Source: Acidimicrobiales bacterium (GTDB lineage: Bacteria > Actinomycetota > Acidimicrobiia > Acidimicrobiales > Ilumatobacteraceae). From it: DNA of 24,203 nucleotides. Below, in pieces: positions 6,818-14,087 of this stretch. Below the pieces are notes generated by a model. The model did not search any database, was not told where the DNA came from, and saw only the letters and a list, made by a program, of their open reading frames with translations. The stretch spans positions 1 through 24,203 of the forward strand of contig JAURNB010000110.1 of NCBI GenBank assembly GCA_030830415.1. The letters run 5' to 3'. Made by a program: the position numbers and the translations under genes. How positions within the stretch are numbered: position 1 is the stretch's first letter; each line of letters begins with the position of its first letter.

Positions 6818-8128
6818 ATGCGAAAACTTATCTTGGCAGTAACACTGGGCGGACTCATACTCATGGGCGCACAAAATGCCTCCGCCGAAGAAGAATCTTC
6901 GCTTCCCACAGTCGATGTGCAAGAGGTCAGCGGGCTTCTTGATGAAATTCAAGCTCAGGCGATGGAAGATGCCATTGAACGGTCATCAGGCGAAGGATCA
7001 CAGGCGCTGGTGTTTCAAATGAACACACGCGGCTCGGTGTTGAGTCGCGAACGAGTTGCAGTGTTGCTTGAACGGGTTGCTGCAGCAAAGGTCCCCGTTG
7101 CAATTTGGGTCGGGCCATCGGGTTCCCGCCTTTATGGTCTCGCGGCGCAGTTGCTTGCTGCTGCCGATGTGACGGCAATGGCACCTGGTACGCGCATTGG
7201 CAATATGGGCACTCCGCTCAATGCGGAAGGTGTCACTTTTGATTTTGGGAAAAGCACTGAAATCTTGCAAGGCAACACCATGGGTTTCGCCGATGCACGC
7301 AAAACAGGCGCTTTGAAATTTTCTGGCAGCGACGAAGGTGTGCCTGTGATGAAAAATATGATTTTTGCACTCGACGGTTTGTCGATTAACGGCAAAGTGC
7401 TCGACACGGTGACGGAAAAAGTTGGTGCTGACGGACAAATTGAACGCGAAGCGACATCAGTAAGATTTTTTAAACTAGGTCTAGTTCCGCGTCTCTTTCA
7501 CACGGTGTCGAGCCCACCAGTCACCTTTCTCTTCTTAACTATTGGGCTCGCACTTCTCATATTTGAGTTCTTTACTGCAGGTATTGGTATTGCTGGACTT
7601 GTTGGAGCTGTTTGTTCAGTATTTGGAAGTTTCGGCCTTGGGGTCTTGCCAGTGAACGGATTTGCATTAGCGGCAATTCTTTTTGCCATGCTCGCATTCT
7701 CTGTCGATGTGCAAGTAGGGGTTCCTCGATTCTGGACAGGTGTGGGCCTTGCATCGTTTAGTGCGGGTTCTCTCTTTCTCTTTCGCGATGTCGACAGCAT
7801 GAACTTGCGGCCCTCATGGATCACGTTGTTGGTGGGTATTGGCGGTTTAGCACTCACGTTTATTGTGGGTATGCCGTCGATGACGCGAACACGTTTTGCT
7901 ACACCCACCATTGGTCGTGAATGGATGATTGGCGCACAAGGCGTTGCACTGGAAGAACTTGCTCCAGGTGGAACCGTGCGCGTGCATGAAGGCTCATGGC
8001 GCGCACGTACAAACCGCGCCACGCCAATTCCTGCGGGGTCAGCTGTCAATGTTGTAGCAATTGACGGAATCACTCTTGAAGTAGAACCCATTGAGGGCGC
8101 TGCGCGCGACTATCGCGAACGCCACTAA
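6818..8128 (+). CDS. NfeD-family membrane protein with ClpP-like domain, catalytic Ser apparently lost
   Basis: 436 residues. Signal peptide (about 1-23, ending ASAEEE), a ClpP-like extracytoplasmic domain (about 30-215), a block of four or five membrane helices (about 233-355), and a C-terminal OB-fold NfeD domain (about 366-427, with IGAQGVALEELAPGGTVRVHEGSW). Full-length NfeD proteins (clade 1b) are membrane-bound Ser/Lys proteases often linked to SPFH/stomatin partners. Here the GPSGSRLYGLAAQLL...AMAPGT region aligns without gaps to the family's PxGAxAASAGTxI...AMAPGT, and the nucleophilic Ser position is Gly107. Proteolysis is therefore doubtful. No stomatin-like gene follows. It has a clear GGAGG ribosome site. 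Divergent from the ArsA-like pair; its stop is 7 bp from the selB stop. Confidence 0.85.
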   Translation: MRKLILAVTLGGLILMGAQNASAEEESSLPTVDVQEVSGLLDEIQAQAMEDAIERSSGEGSQALVFQMNTRGSVLSRERVAVLLERVAAAKVPVAIWVGPSGSRLYGLAAQLLAAADVTAMAPGTRIGNMGTPLNAEGVTFDFGKSTEILQGNTMGFADARKTGALKFSGSDEGVPVMKNMIFALDGLSINGKVLDTVTEKVGADGQIEREATSVRFFKLGLVPRLFHTVSSPPVTFLFLTIGLALLIFEFFTAGIGIAGLVGAVCSVFGSFGLGVLPVNGFALAAILFAMLAFSVDVQVGVPRFWTGVGLASFSAGSLFLFRDVDSMNLRPSWITLLVGIGGLALTFIVGMPSMTRTRFATPTIGREWMIGAQGVALEELAPGGTVRVHEGSWRARTNRATPIPAGSAVNVVAIDGITLEVEPIEGAARDYRERH

Positions 8129-8135
8129 AAGCGAG

Positions 8136-9863
8136 TTATAAGCGGGGGCCAGTAATACGCAGGTCACCACGTCGTCGGGTGATGCCTCGAGCATCGAGTG
8201 CTTCGAGGAGTGGAACCGCGTACTTGCGCGTGGTATTTGCCGCTTCACGAAATGCACTCGTAGTAATGCCATCGGGGTGTTGCGTGAGTAGATCTTTCAC
8301 CACTGCATGTGCGCGGTCGAGAGTGTGAGAAGCAAAGAAAATACCATCGAGGTTGAGCAAGTGACCTTCTTGAACGAGTCGGCGCAACAGTGCTCGATCA
8401 AATGCATTCGGGTCGGGCGGGGTAAACAATGCGTCAATGAATTCTTGAACGAGTGGGTGTGTTTGCTTTTGTGAGGGCGCCAACTCGGGAAGATACAAAC
8501 GACCGTTTTCAATTACTGCTTCTTCGGGGCGAAATGTTCGAGCAGCCTGTGCCAGATGATCGGGTAACCCAACAAGGTCGATTCCCTGAAGTTCACTTGC
8601 AAGTGAGCTTTGGGAGTTGAGCATGTGAAAGACCTCGGCTTTTGCTGCGGTCAACATGGCGCTACTGAAAATCACATCATCAACGGTGGGCGTTGCCTGC
8701 ACGCCAGTGCGAAGAAAGAGTTCGTTGGTGTTCATCATCCCTCGCTCATCGAGTAAGTGTTGAACGTCGTATTGAGGGTCTGCTTTGGTGAGCCGTAAAA
8801 CAGGGTCGATATCGAGAACGATGCCACCGGCGACTGTTTCATCGCGACCAGTTTCGCGCAAGATGAATTTGTCTTGAGGTGCAACTGCAATGGGGTGCTG
8901 CAGATATAGACGAGCTTTAGCCGTGGTGCCTGGTGCAATGGACTCGGCTTGAATAAGACGTAGTGACACTTCTACTTCGTCGCTCCCGATGTACATGAGG
9001 AAATGCCCGCGGCGCGTAATGGAGTGCGCAAGATAGGGGAGAGCGTGCAGTTCGACGTCGAGAGTATTTGACAACATCCATTGTTCTGGAAGAACAAGAA
9101 CATCACCACGATTGATGTCGTTATGTGAAATACCGTGCACATTGACCGCAACACGTGAGCCTGGTTCGCTTGTTTCTAGTTCGTGATTATGCGAGTGCAA
9201 CTGGCGAATGCGGCCTTTGTGGCCTGCAGGCAAAATGGTGATGTCGGCACCAACAGTGAGTGAGGCATCGAGCAATGTGCCGGTGACTACAGTTCCGACA
9301 CCGGTGAGTGAAAAGACACGGTCGATCCAGATGCGGGGGCGAGACTTTATTTGGCGAGGAGCATGAACAATACTCAGAATTTTCTGGCGCAGAAGTTCGA
9401 TGCTTGATTCATCATGAATACTTGTTTCAACAATCGGGGCATCGCTGAGAAAGGTATCTTCCAGTTGCATCTCAACGAGCAGACGTGCATCTTCGCGCTC
9501 TGCTTCTGAGAGCAAGTCACACTTGGTGAGCGCAACTACACCGTGTTGAACACCGAGCAGGCGCAAGATGTCGAAGTGCTCTTGGGTCTGTGGCATCCAA
9601 CCTTCGCGCGCATCGACCACTAAAAGACACATGTCGATGCCGCCAACGCCAGCCAGCATGTTGCGCAAAAAGCGAATGTGTCCGGGCACATCAATGAACG
9701 AAAGCACTTCACCAGCACTTCCCGTGCTGTGCGCAAAGCCGAGATCTATGGTGAGGCCTCTGCGTTTTTCTTCTTCAAGACGATCGGTGTTGGTGCCGGT
9801 GAGTGCTTCAACAAGAGATGTCTTGCCGTGGTCAACGTGACCTGCGGTAGCGATGAGTGTCAT
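8136..9863 (-). CDS. selB: Selenocysteine-specific translation elongation factor SelB
   Basis: 575 residues. N-terminal GTPase: G1 GHVDHGKT at 8-15, RRGLTIDLGFA at 34-44 (the SelB version of the switch I region), DVPGH at 58-62, and TKCD at 113-116. Translation-factor beta-barrel domains follow (about 175-350, with RVFSLTGVGTVVTGTLL), and winged-helix repeats fill the C-terminus (about 400-575). Delivers Sec-tRNA to UGA codons by binding GTP, the tRNA and the SECIS hairpin. It follows selA by 12 bp in the same operon. The length is a little below E. coli SelB. No selenoprotein, selC tRNA or selD is visible in this window. Confidence 0.95.
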   Translation of the reverse strand: MTLIATAGHVDHGKTSLVEALTGTNTDRLEEEKRRGLTIDLGFAHSTGSAGEVLSFIDVPGHIRFLRNMLAGVGGIDMCLLVVDAREGWMPQTQEHFDILRLLGVQHGVVALTKCDLLSEAEREDARLLVEMQLEDTFLSDAPIVETSIHDESSIELLRQKILSIVHAPRQIKSRPRIWIDRVFSLTGVGTVVTGTLLDASLTVGADITILPAGHKGRIRQLHSHNHELETSEPGSRVAVNVHGISHNDINRGDVLVLPEQWMLSNTLDVELHALPYLAHSITRRGHFLMYIGSDEVEVSLRLIQAESIAPGTTAKARLYLQHPIAVAPQDKFILRETGRDETVAGGIVLDIDPVLRLTKADPQYDVQHLLDERGMMNTNELFLRTGVQATPTVDDVIFSSAMLTAAKAEVFHMLNSQSSLASELQGIDLVGLPDHLAQAARTFRPEEAVIENGRLYLPELAPSQKQTHPLVQEFIDALFTPPDPNAFDRALLRRLVQEGHLLNLDGIFFASHTLDRAHAVVKDLLTQHPDGITTSAFREAANTTRKYAVPLLEALDARGITRRRGDLRITGPRL

Positions 9864-9875
9864 GGTGTTTCTTCG

Positions 9876-11204
9876 CTACTTCAAAAGTGTGAGTGCGTGT
9901 ACAACTTCTTCATCGTCGCGTGTATCGAAGGATCGAAGATCGAGCAATGTTTGGCCATTTTCTGTGCGCGCAATGACCGGAACGCGATGTTTCCGGAGTT
10001 GAGCCACATGATTGCCAGTGAGTGACAGAGCAAAAGAATTAATGAATGCTCCGGGTGTGCTTCCTGCCCCTGGCATTGCTTGTGTAGGAACGAGTTGTGC
10101 GTTGAGCCCACATTGTTGATGCAGTGCCGTGGCCATTTTTTCACCACGAACCTGAAGCGCTTCTGTTGTTGTGGTTGCCATTTGCCAGAAAGGAATGTCG
10201 GTAGTGACTGTTTTGTTGATGTAACTCAGCAAAACTTCCTGCAGTGCCGCTACAACGTGACTGCCGGGTCGCAGTGCACGCATTAAAGGGTGTGCGCGAC
10301 ACGCTGCAACAAGTTCGCGTGAACCCGCAATGATTCCGCACTGTGGGCCACCGAGCAACTTGTCGCCACTAAAAGTCACCAATGCCGCACCAGCCTGCAG
10401 GCACTGTGCTGCAGCGGGTTCCTGCGATAGCCACTGTGGAGGCGGCCCAGACAGCCACTGGCAGCGAGCATCGATGAGCCCGGAACCAATGTCGGCAATG
10501 ACGGGAACACCAAGTTGTGAGAGTTCTTCAAGGGGAGCTTGTTCGGTAAAGCCTTGAATATGAAAATTTGATGGGTGGATGCGCATGATGCAGGCAACGT
10601 CATTGCCGCGCTTCTGAATTGCTTTGCGGTAGTCGCTCGTTCGGGTGCGATTAGTAGTTCCGACATCAATGAGCCGAGCACCCGATTGTTCAAGCACATC
10701 GGGAATACGAAAACCACCACCAATTTCCACACTTTCACCACGTGCAATGGTGACATCGCGACCAGCAGCTATTGCGGCGAGCACTAAGAGAACTGCTGCT
10801 GCATTGTTGTTGACCACCACGGCATCTTCTGCTCCGGTGAGTTCTGAGAGGAGAACCGATAGTGAACTCTGGCGTGAGCCACGAGCACCAGTGGCGACAT
10901 CGAACTCCAGTGAAGAAGCACGCACGGTCTGCGGGTTCTCTGACAAATGAGGGGCGCGACCCAAATTGGTATGCAGAAGAACTCCGGTTGCGTTGATGAC
11001 AGGCTGCACCATGGTGAGTTGCAGGTTTTGTGCAAGGGCAATTGCACTGGCAGCAAAGTCGGGGCCACCAGACCCAATAGCCATTCGCGCACAGCGCACA
11101 CGAAGGGGTGCAGGCAGTTCCACATGCTCGGCAATGGTGCGTGCAAGGGCATCGACCGAGGGTGGTCGCTGCGGTAATGAGGAGTCGGAGTCGGCTGGGC
11201 TCAC
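9876..11204 (-). CDS. selA: L-seryl-tRNA(Sec) selenium transferase SelA
   Basis: 442 residues, GTG start. PLP-dependent enzyme converting Ser-tRNA(Sec) to Sec-tRNA(Sec) with selenophosphate. Visible are NATGVLLHTNLGRAP (about 71-85), AVVVNNNAAAVLL, the DIGSG cofactor region at about 238-242, and the PLP lysine Lys282 in TFSGDKLLGGPQCG. The length is typical. Immediately upstream on its strand a TAGGTT box ends exactly 6 bp before the GTG, indicating a leaderless transcript for selA-selB. The start lies 34 bp from the divergent fxsA-like start. Confidence 0.95.
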   Translation of the reverse strand: MSPADSDSSLPQRPPSVDALARTIAEHVELPAPLRVRCARMAIGSGGPDFAASAIALAQNLQLTMVQPVINATGVLLHTNLGRAPHLSENPQTVRASSLEFDVATGARGSRQSSLSVLLSELTGAEDAVVVNNNAAAVLLVLAAIAAGRDVTIARGESVEIGGGFRIPDVLEQSGARLIDVGTTNRTRTSDYRKAIQKRGNDVACIMRIHPSNFHIQGFTEQAPLEELSQLGVPVIADIGSGLIDARCQWLSGPPPQWLSQEPAAAQCLQAGAALVTFSGDKLLGGPQCGIIAGSRELVAACRAHPLMRALRPGSHVVAALQEVLLSYINKTVTTDIPFWQMATTTTEALQVRGEKMATALHQQCGLNAQLVPTQAMPGAGSTPGAFINSFALSLTGNHVAQLRKHRVPVIARTENGQTLLDLRSFDTRDDEEVVHALTLLK

Positions 11205-11210
11205 GGCGTC

Positions 11211-11216
11211 AACCTA
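11211..11216 (-). promoter_or_regulatory. -10 box of selA (leaderless)
   Basis: TAGGTT on the minus strand, 6 bp before the GTG at 11204, so the +1 position would coincide with the start codon. No Shine-Dalgarno sequence is present. Confidence 0.55.
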
Positions 11217-11224
11217 TCGCTCGC

Positions 11225-11230
11225 TAGCCT
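11225..11230 (+). promoter_or_regulatory. -10-like box of the fxsA-like gene
   Basis: TAGCCT, 8 bp before the GTG at 11239. The string and spacing match those upstream of asd. The box lies 8 bp from the oppositely oriented selA -10 box, so the two promoters must compete for polymerase. Confidence 0.45.
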
Positions 11231-11238
11231 GCAAGGTA

Positions 11239-11691
11239 GTGGTCGTACTCTTTTTACTCTTCGTGGCACTTCCTATTGCCGAAATATATGCCCTCATCAA
11301 GATGGGGAGTTGGCTGGGGCTCTTTCCCACCTTGGCTATTTTGGTGCTCGTTTCCGCGGCCGGGGCTGCATTGGTGAAGCGCGAAGGCTTGCGCGTCTTG
11401 CGTCGTTTCAAAGAACAAATCGCCGCTGGCAATATGCCCACCAATGAAATGGTCGATGGCGTGTGTTTGCTCATTGCTGGCGTATTGCTTGTAGTCCCAG
11501 GGTTTGTCACCGATGCTGTCGGACTACTTTTGCTCTTGCCGCCATTTCGATTATTGCTCCGTCGTCGTTTGAAAAAGAGCAGCGGCAAGAAAGTCAATAT
11601 TGTTGCAACATATAACGGGCGTATTGTTGAAACCAACGGCGTCATTAATGTGAATGAACACAGCAACCCGCCTAAAGAAATTGAGCCATAA
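11239..11691 (+). CDS. fxsA: FxsA-family membrane protein
   Basis: 150 residues from the GTG at 11239; no other start codon lies close upstream in frame, and a frame reaching back to 10966 runs through selA. Hydrophobic segments lie at about 1-17, 22-43, 70-85 and 88-104. Family hallmarks are ALPIAEIYALIKMG (a variant of the P-I-x-E-x-Y motif), the VLVSAAGAALVKREGLRVL hinge, and PGFVTDAVGLLLLLPPFR. The tail is basic (RLLLRRRLKK), then polar. FxsA was named for suppressing phage T7 exclusion by the F plasmid in E. coli; its normal function is unknown. The NUDIX gene follows 2 bp downstream, so they form one operon. Confidence 0.85.
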   Translation: MVVLFLLFVALPIAEIYALIKMGSWLGLFPTLAILVLVSAAGAALVKREGLRVLRRFKEQIAAGNMPTNEMVDGVCLLIAGVLLVVPGFVTDAVGLLLLLPPFRLLLRRRLKKSSGKKVNIVATYNGRIVETNGVINVNEHSNPPKEIEP

Positions 11692-11693
11692 AA

Positions 11694-12509
11694 ATGCACG
11701 AAGATGTTCCCATTCGCATGGCTGCAACAGTGATGTTGGTACGTGACGACGAAGTCAGCAAAGACATCGAAGTCTTCATGATGCAGCGCACATTGAAAGC
11801 TGTATTCGCCGGTGGTCTTTATGTTTTTCCCGGCGGAAAATTAGACGACATCGATGGTGGCAGCCACATTGAACATTTGTGTGATGGGCTCACCGATGAA
11901 GAGGCAAGTGGTTTATTACAAATTCCTTCTGGCGGGCTCGCTTTTTGGGTAGCTGCAATTCGTGAATGTTTTGAAGAAGCTGGCGTATTGCTGGCTCGCG
12001 ATACAAAAACAGGTGAATACATTCGCTTCGATGATCCGGACGTGGCCGATCGTTTTGAGGCGTATCGCCATGAGGTGCACGATGGCAAGTTGGGTATGCA
12101 CGAACTGTGCGACAAGGAGTCACTTCGCTTGGCAACCGATGCCATTGAGTATGTGAGTCATTGGATCACTCCGGTTGGTGAACCGCGCCGCTTCGATACA
12201 AGATTTTTCTTGGCGCGTGCGCCGCAGGCACAAGACCCGCTTCACGATGATGGTGAAACTATTGCGAGTTTGTGGGTGTCGCCCAATGAAGCCTTGGCAA
12301 TGTTCGCTCGCGGTGAGTTGGCAATGTTGCCACCAACCGTGCGCAACTTGGAGTTTCTCCAACCGCACCGCACAGCAGATGAAGCATTAATAGCTGCGAC
12401 AAAAGTGGGTATTCCACCTGCAATTTTGCCCCGCATTCGTGTAGATGCTGAAGGAAAAGTTCTCGGAGTGGTACTGCCCGATGAACCTGGTTACAACGAA
12501 TTAGCCTGA
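11694..12509 (+). CDS. NUDIX hydrolase, NUDT19/RP2-like
   Basis: 271 residues. The NUDIX fold begins at about residue 8 (RMAATVMLVRDD) with FPGGKLDDID at 45-54. A roughly 30-residue insertion precedes the catalytic helix AAIRECFEEAGVLL (87-100), whose Arg90, Glu91, Glu94 and Glu95 are the metal-binding NUDIX-box residues. This split box is characteristic of NUDT7/NUDT19-type enzymes that cleave CoA esters or related pyrophosphates; the substrate here is unknown. The ATG lies 2 bp after the fxsA-like stop. The gene ends 2 bp from the convergent mrp stop. Confidence 0.85.
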   Translation: MHEDVPIRMAATVMLVRDDEVSKDIEVFMMQRTLKAVFAGGLYVFPGGKLDDIDGGSHIEHLCDGLTDEEASGLLQIPSGGLAFWVAAIRECFEEAGVLLARDTKTGEYIRFDDPDVADRFEAYRHEVHDGKLGMHELCDKESLRLATDAIEYVSHWITPVGEPRRFDTRFFLARAPQAQDPLHDDGETIASLWVSPNEALAMFARGELAMLPPTVRNLEFLQPHRTADEALIAATKVGIPPAILPRIRVDAEGKVLGVVLPDEPGYNELA

Positions 12510-12511
12510 CG

Positions 12512-13738
12512 TTAGGTACGTGAGCGCACGGCTACAGGAACCGCAACTTCTTCTACACGCGCACTGCAGCCCGACATTTCTGACTGGGCAATTGTTTGCG
12601 CAATGAGTTTGCGGGCAATGTTGTGAAACTCAACTGCTGCTTTTCCGGTGTTGTGCAATGCAACGGGTTCTCCGGTGTCGCCACCCAATGCAACTGTTGC
12701 CTCAATAGGAACTTGACCCAGTAACTCTGCACCAATTTCATTGGCGAGAGCAGTGCCTCCACCTGTGCCGAATAGCGCATAAGAGTTGCCGTGGTCGCAT
12801 TCAAATGAGGTCATGTTTTCAATGACACCTGCAACGCGTAAGAAACTGCGTTGTGCCATGTCGGCGGCGCGAATAGCAACTTTTTGCGCAGAGACGGCAG
12901 GAGTAGTGACGATCACTAAATCGGTGCGCGGCAACATGCGGGCAAGACCCATTTGTACGTCGCCAGTTCCTGGTGGCATGTCGATGAGCAAATAGTCAAG
13001 ATGACCCCAATGCACGTCGTTCAAAAATTGTTCAACAGCTTTGGTGAGCATCAGCCCACGCCACATGAGAGCGGTGCCTTCGTCTTCAACAAGCATTCCT
13101 GTTGACACAACTTTGAGTACACCTTTACCAAGCACGCGTTCGTTGGGGATGATCATTGGCTTTTCAAAGCCGTCAACTTTTTCTGCTTGAAGTCGGTCGG
13201 GCATGCCGAGCATGCGCGGAATGGAGAAACCCCAAATGTCGGCGTCGAGAACTCCAACAGTGTTTCCTTGTGCCGCTAACGCTGCAGCAAGGTTGACCGT
13301 TACCGAACTTTTTCCTACGCCACCTTTGCCACTTGCAATGGCAAGCACGCGTGCGTTGATGGGCACTTGAGTTGCAGGTGCCTGTTCTTTTGCATTCCAT
13401 CGCGCACGGGTCATGACAGCAGTGCGCTCTTCGGGCGTCATTTCACCCCAGTCGATAGACACCTTGGTGATGAGCGGATGAGTTTTGACGCGCGACTCAA
13501 TGTCTTTTTTGATCTGAGCACGCAACGGGCAACCCTTAATGGTGAGCTTGATGCCAATGCGAATGAGGCCCTCGGTGGAAACTGTGATATCGCCCACCAT
13601 GCCTAGGTCAACAATGTTGTCGCCGAGCTCGGGGTCAATGACCGCACGCAGAAGGTGGCGAATGGCGTCGGGGCTCGGCATTGGGCCAGAAGAGCCGGGG
13701 GTGGACCCCTCAGAAAGGTTGGTGTCTGCGCTCGCCAT
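12512..13738 (-). CDS. mrp: Mrp/ApbC-family Fe-S cluster carrier ATPase
   Basis: 408 residues. N-terminal MIP18/DUF59 domain (about 22-110, with DPELGDNIVDLGMV and the Cys of TIKGCPL), then a ParA/MinD-type P-loop ATPase (GKGGVGKSS at 137-145, DADIWG at 165-170, IDMPPGTGD at 252-260). Members bind and transfer Fe-S clusters to apoproteins. The C-terminal CxxC that holds the bridging cluster in many Mrp proteins is reduced here to CDHG (Cys314 only), a trend also known in actinobacterial Mrp. Leaderless start: TACATT ends 6 bp before the ATG. Divergent from erpA. Confidence 0.93.
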   Translation of the reverse strand: MASADTNLSEGSTPGSSGPMPSPDAIRHLLRAVIDPELGDNIVDLGMVGDITVSTEGLIRIGIKLTIKGCPLRAQIKKDIESRVKTHPLITKVSIDWGEMTPEERTAVMTRARWNAKEQAPATQVPINARVLAIASGKGGVGKSSVTVNLAAALAAQGNTVGVLDADIWGFSIPRMLGMPDRLQAEKVDGFEKPMIIPNERVLGKGVLKVVSTGMLVEDEGTALMWRGLMLTKAVEQFLNDVHWGHLDYLLIDMPPGTGDVQMGLARMLPRTDLVIVTTPAVSAQKVAIRAADMAQRSFLRVAGVIENMTSFECDHGNSYALFGTGGGTALANEIGAELLGQVPIEATVALGGDTGEPVALHNTGKAAVEFHNIARKLIAQTIAQSEMSGCSARVEEVAVPVAVRSRT

Positions 13739-13744
13739 GAACCC

Positions 13745-13750
13745 AATGTA
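13745..13750 (-). promoter_or_regulatory. -10 box of mrp (leaderless)
   Basis: TACATT on the minus strand with exactly 6 bp (13739-13744) to the ATG at 13738. There is no Shine-Dalgarno sequence. The erpA -10 box begins 5 bp away on the other strand. Confidence 0.6.
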
Positions 13751-13754
13751 CCGC

Positions 13755-13760
13755 TATCAT
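13755..13760 (+). promoter_or_regulatory. -10 box of erpA (leaderless)
   Basis: TATCAT with exactly 6 bp (13761-13766) to the ATG at 13767. Any -35 contacts would fall on the mrp start codon region, so the two divergent promoters cannot be occupied at once. Confidence 0.65.
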
Positions 13761-13766
13761 TTGCTC

Positions 13767-14087
13767 ATGATCACTCTTACCGATACAGCAGCAGTCAAGG
13801 TCAAGCAATTGCTTGAGGCTGAAGGGGCAACCGAACTCGCTTTGCGCGTTGCCGTTCGCCCTGGTGGTTGCTCAGGTTTCTCGTACGAGATGTATTTCGA
13901 TGGTGATGTTGCCTCTGATGACCAAACGCTCACCTTTGGTGATGTTCGCGTCGTTGTTGACCCAGCTTCAGCACAGCTTCTTGAAGGCGCAAGCCTCGAC
14001 TACAAAGATGGCTTGCAAGATGCAGGCTTCGCAATCAACAACCCAAATGCCAGCCGCACCTGCGGTTGTGGAAACAGCTTTAGCTAA
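13767..14087 (+). CDS. erpA: Iron-sulfur cluster insertion protein, IscA/ErpA type
   Basis: 106 residues from the ATG at 13767 (MITLTDTAAVKVKQLL), the normal A-type carrier start. The three cluster ligands are present: Cys35 in RPGGCSGFSY, and Cys99 and Cys101 in RTCGCGNSF. A-type carriers deliver Fe-S clusters to target enzymes. A longer frame from 13539 would run antisense through mrp and is rejected. The stop overlaps the convergent lipoprotein gene by 8 bp, with both stops inside the palindrome TTAGCTAA. Confidence 0.95.
   Translation: MITLTDTAAVKVKQLLEAEGATELALRVAVRPGGCSGFSYEMYFDGDVASDDQTLTFGDVRVVVDPASAQLLEGASLDYKDGLQDAGFAINNPNASRTCGCGNSFS

Noticed and set aside
7498..8091. 197-residue frame antisense to the nfeD-like gene
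   Set aside because: Pro/Ser/Thr/Arg-rich with no recognisable domain; the sense frame is a well-supported membrane protein.
10966..11238. N-terminal extension of the fxsA-like protein through selA
   Set aside because: It is antisense to selA, and the FxsA family begins directly with the first membrane helix at 11239.
13539..13766. N-terminal extension of ErpA through mrp
   Set aside because: Antisense to mrp; the A-type carrier starts at MITLTDTAA behind a leaderless promoter.
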